DNA of 10,220 nucleotides from NCBI GenBank assembly GCA_002335945.1, contig DDDD01000168.1:1-10220 (forward strand). The letters are read 5' to 3'. Below the pieces are notes generated by a model. That model was not told the DNA's origin and ran no database searches. It worked only from the letters and a program-made list of their open reading frames with translations. Each line of letters begins with the position of its first letter. Within the stretch, counting starts at the first letter, position 1. This document shows, in pieces, positions 6,597 to 10,220 of the stretch. The stretch is from Porticoccaceae bacterium UBA1989 (GTDB taxonomy: Bacteria; Pseudomonadota; Gammaproteobacteria; Pseudomonadales; Porticoccaceae). Position numbers and translations under genes: made by a program.

Positions 6597-7586
6597 TTAA
6601 TTGAGGCTGTTTAAGCCGATAAAGGTTCCCCCGTTGTTGTAGCTAAGTTCACGCATCAGTGCGGCGAATTTAATGGCCGATGCGCTAGGTGTGCCCCCAG
6701 GCGGAAAATGCACTGGAAAGCCAATGGCGTGAATACGGACTAATCGGTCGGCACCGCGGTGAGCTTTATTGAGTTTGTCTACGGCTTTAACCACATTGCG
6801 TATTGAGCGTCCCTGATAATCATCGCCCAATGTGTAAATGCTAATTCTTCTACCCGGTTTGTAAAAAGTCTGGATGGCGGCATTAATACCTTCGACGGGA
6901 CTCGAGTTACTAAAGGGTGCCCAGTTGGCGAGTTTGGATATAATTTTTTTGCGCATCTCTGGGCTGTCAGACATCCACTTATTAGCGTAGTTAACAAACA
7001 TATATTGGCCCATATCATTGAGCACCTGAATGCCTTTTACCTCGGGGTAAATATCTAAAATATTAAGCATCTCTTTTTTTACTTTTTCCCAAGCGGCTAC
7101 CTGCATGCTGCCGGAGGTATCGATTACAAAGATAATATAATCACTGTCTGCGGGGATGCCTCCGACCAGCTGATTCTGCTGTAAAAATTCTGGCCCTAGC
7201 AGGCGCTGCATTTCTTCTGAGAGTACCTGAAGCACAAGCTGCAGCTGTTCTTTTTCTCGGGACTGAGACTGGGATAGTTGATTGGACTGTTTGGACAGGC
7301 TGGCGAGTTTTTCTTTGAGTCGGGCGACCCGTTCTGTTAATTCAGAGAGCTGTTCTTTGCGGGACTTTAAACGTTCGTCGAGCACGACGGACTCGCCGCG
7401 TATTTCAAAGAGTCGCTCCTGATAATCTTTTACCGACCCCAACAATTGATTTTCGGCCTCTTCCAATGCCGACGGATCTCCCACTCGGGCGATAACCAGG
7501 AGTAAGACTATAGCGCCAAAGCCACAGCTTATAACATCGAGAAACGAGATGCTCGCCTCTTGTAATGCTCTGCGCTGTTTTCTCAT
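6597..7586 (-). CDS. Membrane-anchored coiled-coil von Willebrand A protein (second vWA)
   Basis: A protein of 329 residues. A basic start (MRKQRR) leads to S-F-L-D-V-I-S-C-G-F-G-A (14-25) and one membrane helix (about 18-33), so the rest should be periplasmic. A charged coiled coil follows (about 40-130), then a vWA domain (about 148-325). The metal site begins with DTSGS (D156, S158, S160). The later positions are altered: NSSPVEG near 227-233 where the paralogue has GTSLTNG, and TLGDD near 252-256 where TDG is usual. Metal binding may thus be reduced. It shares the N-terminal motif and plan with the upstream gene and probably pairs with it; they overlap by four bases (ATGA). I infer that D17 acts like the membrane Asp of ExbD/TolR/MotB in a proton channel. 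No SD stronger than AGAG is seen, consistent with coupling. Confidence 0.85.
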   Translation of the reverse strand: MRKQRRALQEASISFLDVISCGFGAIVLLLVIARVGDPSALEEAENQLLGSVKDYQERLFEIRGESVVLDERLKSRKEQLSELTERVARLKEKLASLSKQSNQLSQSQSREKEQLQLVLQVLSEEMQRLLGPEFLQQNQLVGGIPADSDYIIFVIDTSGSMQVAAWEKVKKEMLNILDIYPEVKGIQVLNDMGQYMFVNYANKWMSDSPEMRKKIISKLANWAPFSNSSPVEGINAAIQTFYKPGRRISIYTLGDDYQGRSIRNVVKAVDKLNKAHRGADRLVRIHAIGFPVHFPPGGTPSASAIKFAALMRELSYNNGGTFIGLNSLN

Positions 7587-8638
7587 GGCCAGTCTCTAGA
7601 TGGCGCTATAAAGGCACCATCGGTATCTAGAGCGGTCTGCCAAAAAAGTGCGGCTGCTTCCGGGTCACCTTCCATGGGAAAAAGAATGGTATTTAATGGC
7701 ACGCCTCGAGGGAATTCTTTCATTGCAGCGATAAAATGTTTGCGCCGCTGTTCGCCGCTGACCATATATTTTCGTGGTGGGTTTTTACCCTGTGTGGGCA
7801 GGCCATCGGTGAGTAGAAAAACATTGTCGGGCCGATCTTCAAAATCTGCGATGGCGCCAAAGCCATTGGTTAAACTTGTGCCAGAGCCGGGTGAGTAAAG
7901 TTTGAGGCCGGCAATGGCATCTTCCATTGCTAGTGAATCTGCAGCATCTAGCCATTCACCTTCTGAATCGGGGAGGGCAGCCTGGGCCTCGGTATTGAAA
8001 ACATAAATTTGAAATCTGCTACTAGGAGGCAGTTGGGCGACTAGCCATTCGACGGTGCGCAATGTCCACTGCCATTTGGGGGACTGTATTTTCTGTTCGT
8101 CGTCCATGTTGCGTCGACGCACGGCATTGACCACGGTATCGGCGAGCATGCTGGCGGAGCCATCCACCAATATCAGAACCCGCTCGCCACCCAGCTTAAG
8201 GCCGGTAAGATATTGACGGTTGCCATCACCGAGAAACTCTCGGACTTTGTCGCCGAATTCTACTTCTTCCATTTCTGCAGTTTCATTTTCCAGCTGCTCG
8301 ACCTGACGACGCAGTTTGTCGATATCATTGGGGTCGGCCTGAATACTTCTTTCTGTTTCCTGTAAATCTGTCAGTACACGATCTGAAAGTCCCTGAGCCT
8401 CAACTAATTCTAGAGTGATTTCTTCAAGGCTGTTTAACAGCCGGGTTTTTTCTGTCTCTGCCTGGCGGATGTCCATTTGCAATAAATCTACTTCCGCAGA
8501 CAGTCTTATATCTGGGGTTTGGATTTCGGTGGCGTTGTGACGAAGAATTAAAAATAGCAGGGTAACAGCGCCAAAGCCGCAGGCCATGATATCCAAGAAG
8601 GATAGACTGAAGGCTATATTGCGACGCTTTCTAGGCAT
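7583..8638 (-). CDS. Membrane-anchored coiled-coil von Willebrand A protein (first vWA)
   Basis: A protein of 351 residues with the same plan as its downstream paralogue: basic start (MPRKRR), S-F-L-D-I-M-A-C-G-F-G-A (13-24), one membrane helix (about 17-33), a coiled coil (about 45-128) and a vWA domain (about 150-345). Here the metal site looks complete: DGSAS (D159, S161, S163), T254 in SGTSLTNG, and D278 in LLTDG. It should bind a divalent metal and a protein ligand in the periplasm. It starts within the last eight bases of the actin-fold gene, with GAGG (8645-8648) six bases upstream. I infer that D16 may be the ion-carrying residue of a two-component channel with the MotA/TolQ-type protein upstream; ExbD/MotB homology itself is not visible beyond this. 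vWA call is confident, motor role is inference. Confidence 0.88.
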   Translation of the reverse strand: MPRKRRNIAFSLSFLDIMACGFGAVTLLFLILRHNATEIQTPDIRLSAEVDLLQMDIRQAETEKTRLLNSLEEITLELVEAQGLSDRVLTDLQETERSIQADPNDIDKLRRQVEQLENETAEMEEVEFGDKVREFLGDGNRQYLTGLKLGGERVLILVDGSASMLADTVVNAVRRRNMDDEQKIQSPKWQWTLRTVEWLVAQLPPSSRFQIYVFNTEAQAALPDSEGEWLDAADSLAMEDAIAGLKLYSPGSGTSLTNGFGAIADFEDRPDNVFLLTDGLPTQGKNPPRKYMVSGEQRRKHFIAAMKEFPRGVPLNTILFPMEGDPEAAALFWQTALDTDGAFIAPSRDWP

Positions 8639-9917
8639 TGCTTACCTCGACTAGGCGCAGCCTATGACCCGCGATAATAATTTCTTGGCCGGGCTCACAA
8701 TGGCCGGGCATCTCCATCGCTATCTCTGCAGACTGGTGCATTATGCGCAGCTGATGGTTTTCGATGACGGCGACAAATACTGCTTTGTTATCGATGCCAT
8801 TGGCCATGCTTAGCTGATCGTCTAGAAGGCTAATGCTCAGGGGTTTGTCGAGGGGCCAGGCATGATCTTGGTGAAGCAGATGGGTGGCGCAATGCTGTTT
8901 GGTGTTTGAGTTGGTTTTAGTTCTAGCGCTTTTAGTTTTTCCATTCACGGTTTTTAAGGTTGTAATTCTATGCAGTGTTTTGCTGTCGGCAACGATCTGC
9001 TGCTGAGCTGTCAGGCAGTTGTCAGTGCTGCTGGCCTGTGACATCACCTCTGCATTGGAAAACCTTGGCAGTATGGCAGGGATTAAACGGGCGCTATGAG
9101 CAAAGCTAATGTCGGCGTTGGGGTGATTTTTGATGATGCTATTTAGGCTGACAAGGCGCTGTTCAATGATTTCGCCGATTTTGTCTCTGCGTAATATAAG
9201 GGGTAGTTCTCCTCGCGGGGAGGGCAGACTGACGGAAATTTTACTCTCCCAACCAAGCTGCATCAGCCAGTTTGGAAGCTGATCATAGATTGCCTGTTCG
9301 CCCTCTGAGGTATGCAGGGGATCATGACGATAGTCGTCAATGAGACGATCACTGATATGGCGAGCCACACCGTTATAGATGGTCATGATGCCCAGGTCTG
9401 GAACAATTTCTTGGGTGCTGATATCGACGGTGCCGCTCTTTGTGCTAAGCAAAGTCACCACAGATTGCTGAAGCTGCAAGTCGATGAGTAAGGTTTGTTT
9501 TTTGTTGTGGAGGCCTATGGCCAGTGCGCTATCTATCACCCCATCAACCTGCACAGGAATCGCCTGGGCCAAACCTAATAGCAGGGCTAGCTGATCATCG
9601 GTAAAACAGCCGGGCACGGCGAGAATGACATTACTGGGTGAACCAACACTTTCTAGCATGTGCTTGATTTGGGCATAGGCGATATCGCCATGATGTCGCG
9701 CCCAGTTTTGTTTTTTGGGTAGCGGCAGTTGGTTGAGTTGGCGCCAATGCTGATTAAAACTATCCTGAGGATTTTTCCATGCGCTGGCTCGGGCGCTATC
9801 TCCACTCTCAATACCTGTAGGGGTAAGCTGAGCAAAGCCCGGTTCCATATGGGATTGACCATCCTCTGACTGAATCAGCAGGGCCTGGTCATTGAGTTCC
9901 AAGATAGCCAGTGTCAT
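8631..9917 (-). CDS. Degenerate Hsp70/actin-fold (ASKHA-like) protein
   Basis: A 428-residue cytoplasmic-looking protein without signal or membrane helix. Landmarks follow the Hsp70 order: an N-terminal strand (MTLAILELNDQALLI) where the first phosphate loop belongs; NVILAVPGCFTDDQLALLLGL (about 96-116), matching the VPAYFND.QR segment; VDGVIDSALAIG (124-135), matching the INEPTAAALAYG segment; TLLIDLQLQ (142-150), where DLGGGT should be; and SFAHSARLIPAILPRF (271-286), matching GGSTRIP. The glycines that hold the nucleotide phosphates are missing in all of these, so it may have lost ATPase activity. Residues about 300-350 are a Thr/Lys/Asn-rich linker, and the final ~75 residues end in a beta-rich part (PGQEIIIAGHRLRLVEV). 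It starts three bases after the MotA-like stop, with no clear SD, so coupling is likely. Fold assignment is by eye. Confidence 0.6.
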   Translation of the reverse strand: MTLAILELNDQALLIQSEDGQSHMEPGFAQLTPTGIESGDSARASAWKNPQDSFNQHWRQLNQLPLPKKQNWARHHGDIAYAQIKHMLESVGSPSNVILAVPGCFTDDQLALLLGLAQAIPVQVDGVIDSALAIGLHNKKQTLLIDLQLQQSVVTLLSTKSGTVDISTQEIVPDLGIMTIYNGVARHISDRLIDDYRHDPLHTSEGEQAIYDQLPNWLMQLGWESKISVSLPSPRGELPLILRRDKIGEIIEQRLVSLNSIIKNHPNADISFAHSARLIPAILPRFSNAEVMSQASSTDNCLTAQQQIVADSKTLHRITTLKTVNGKTKSARTKTNSNTKQHCATHLLHQDHAWPLDKPLSISLLDDQLSMANGIDNKAVFVAVIENHQLRIMHQSAEIAMEMPGHCEPGQEIIIAGHRLRLVEVSNA

Positions 9918-9920
9918 AGT

Positions 9921-10220
9921 TTATTTCGCTTTTAAAAAACGCAGTAAATTATTTTCGCAGTAGGACTGAGAATCTAATACTAAGCGCTCTTGTGAGAGCT
10001 GTAGCTGGTGCATAAAAAACATCACTACCATGCTAATTAGCAGAGCGATAAAGGTGGAGTTAAAGGCGACGCCAAGACTGCTGGTTACTCCAGCGATATT
10101 GCCGGCGATGGCTTCGTGAGCCTGGCCTAGGGCGGCTCCGATACCGCGTACTGTGCCAATAAAGCCGATGGAGGGAATGGCCCAGGTAATATAGCGAACC
10201 ATAGAGAGCTCTGAATCGAG
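9921..10220 (-). CDS. MotA/TolQ/ExbB-family proton channel subunit, C-terminal part
   Basis: Inner-membrane ion-channel subunit of the kind that forms a pentamer around two ExbD/MotB-type helices. The last 99 residues are present; the frame is open to the right edge, so the Met at 10200-10202 is probably internal. Seen (numbering from the edge): IPSIGFIGTVRGIGAAL (15-31), which matches the LGTVWGI segment of TolQ with its conserved Thr (T23); and VTSSLGVAFNSTFIALLISM (45-64), matching the last conserved helix with the second Thr (T56) that lines the pore in TolQ, ExbB and MotA. A short cytoplasmic tail (HQLQLSQERL onward) follows. It heads the visible cluster, three bases before the actin-fold gene. 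No ExbD/TolR gene follows; two vWA proteins with a membrane Asp do. Family is confident; subfamily is not decided. Confidence 0.9.
   Translation of the reverse strand, partial: LDSELSMVRYITWAIPSIGFIGTVRGIGAALGQAHEAIAGNIAGVTSSLGVAFNSTFIALLISMVVMFFMHQLQLSQERLVLDSQSYCENNLLRFLKAK

Noticed and set aside
3046..10220. Zorya-type anti-phage defence (MotA/MotB-like ZorAB)
   Set aside because: No ZorB with a peptidoglycan-binding domain, no helicase or nuclease; the neighbours are lipoproteins, a protease and a PPIase-like protein, which suit an envelope role better.

Overview
The window looks like chromosomal DNA of a Gram-negative gammaproteobacterium. Mid-range base composition, two Lol-type outer-membrane lipoproteins, a periplasmic M48 protease and a B12-dependent class II ribonucleotide reductase next to trpBA would all suit a marine lineage such as Cellvibrionales/SAR92-like bacteria. 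The exact taxon is a guess from gene style. No tRNA, rRNA, CRISPR array, insertion sequence or phage gene was seen.

Layout. (1) Positions 1-539, minus strand: N-terminal 179 residues of NrdJ, running off the left edge. (2) 540-993: a 454-base divergent intergenic region. It holds a candidate nrdJ promoter overlapped by one of two NrdR-box-like sites 31 bp apart, a perfect DnaA box, a leader hairpin and a candidate trpB promoter. (3) 994-3020, plus strand: trpB and trpA overlapping by one base; key catalytic residues are kept, but several family signatures are unusual. (4) 3046-10220, minus strand: eight tightly packed genes that read as one transcription unit entering from the right edge. In transcription order they are a MotA/TolQ/ExbB-type channel subunit (partial), a degenerate Hsp70/actin-fold protein, two proteins each with one membrane helix, a coiled coil and a von Willebrand A (vWA) domain, two small lipoproteins, an M48 metalloprotease and a membrane-anchored parvulin-like protein.

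The minus-strand cluster is the most interesting part. It has the plan of an ion-driven envelope machine of the Tol-Pal/Exb/Mot type. The usual small rotor/stator partner (ExbD/TolR/MotB) is not seen; in its place are two vWA proteins whose N-termini share the pattern S-F-L-D-x-x-x-C-G-F-G-A just inside or before the only membrane helix. I infer that this Asp is the ion-carrying residue, that the coiled coils and vWA domains reach through the periplasm, and that the two outer-membrane lipoproteins are partners or targets. The M48 protease and the PPIase-like protein could serve quality control in the same compartment, or may simply be downstream neighbours. I do not recognise this exact gene set as a named system.
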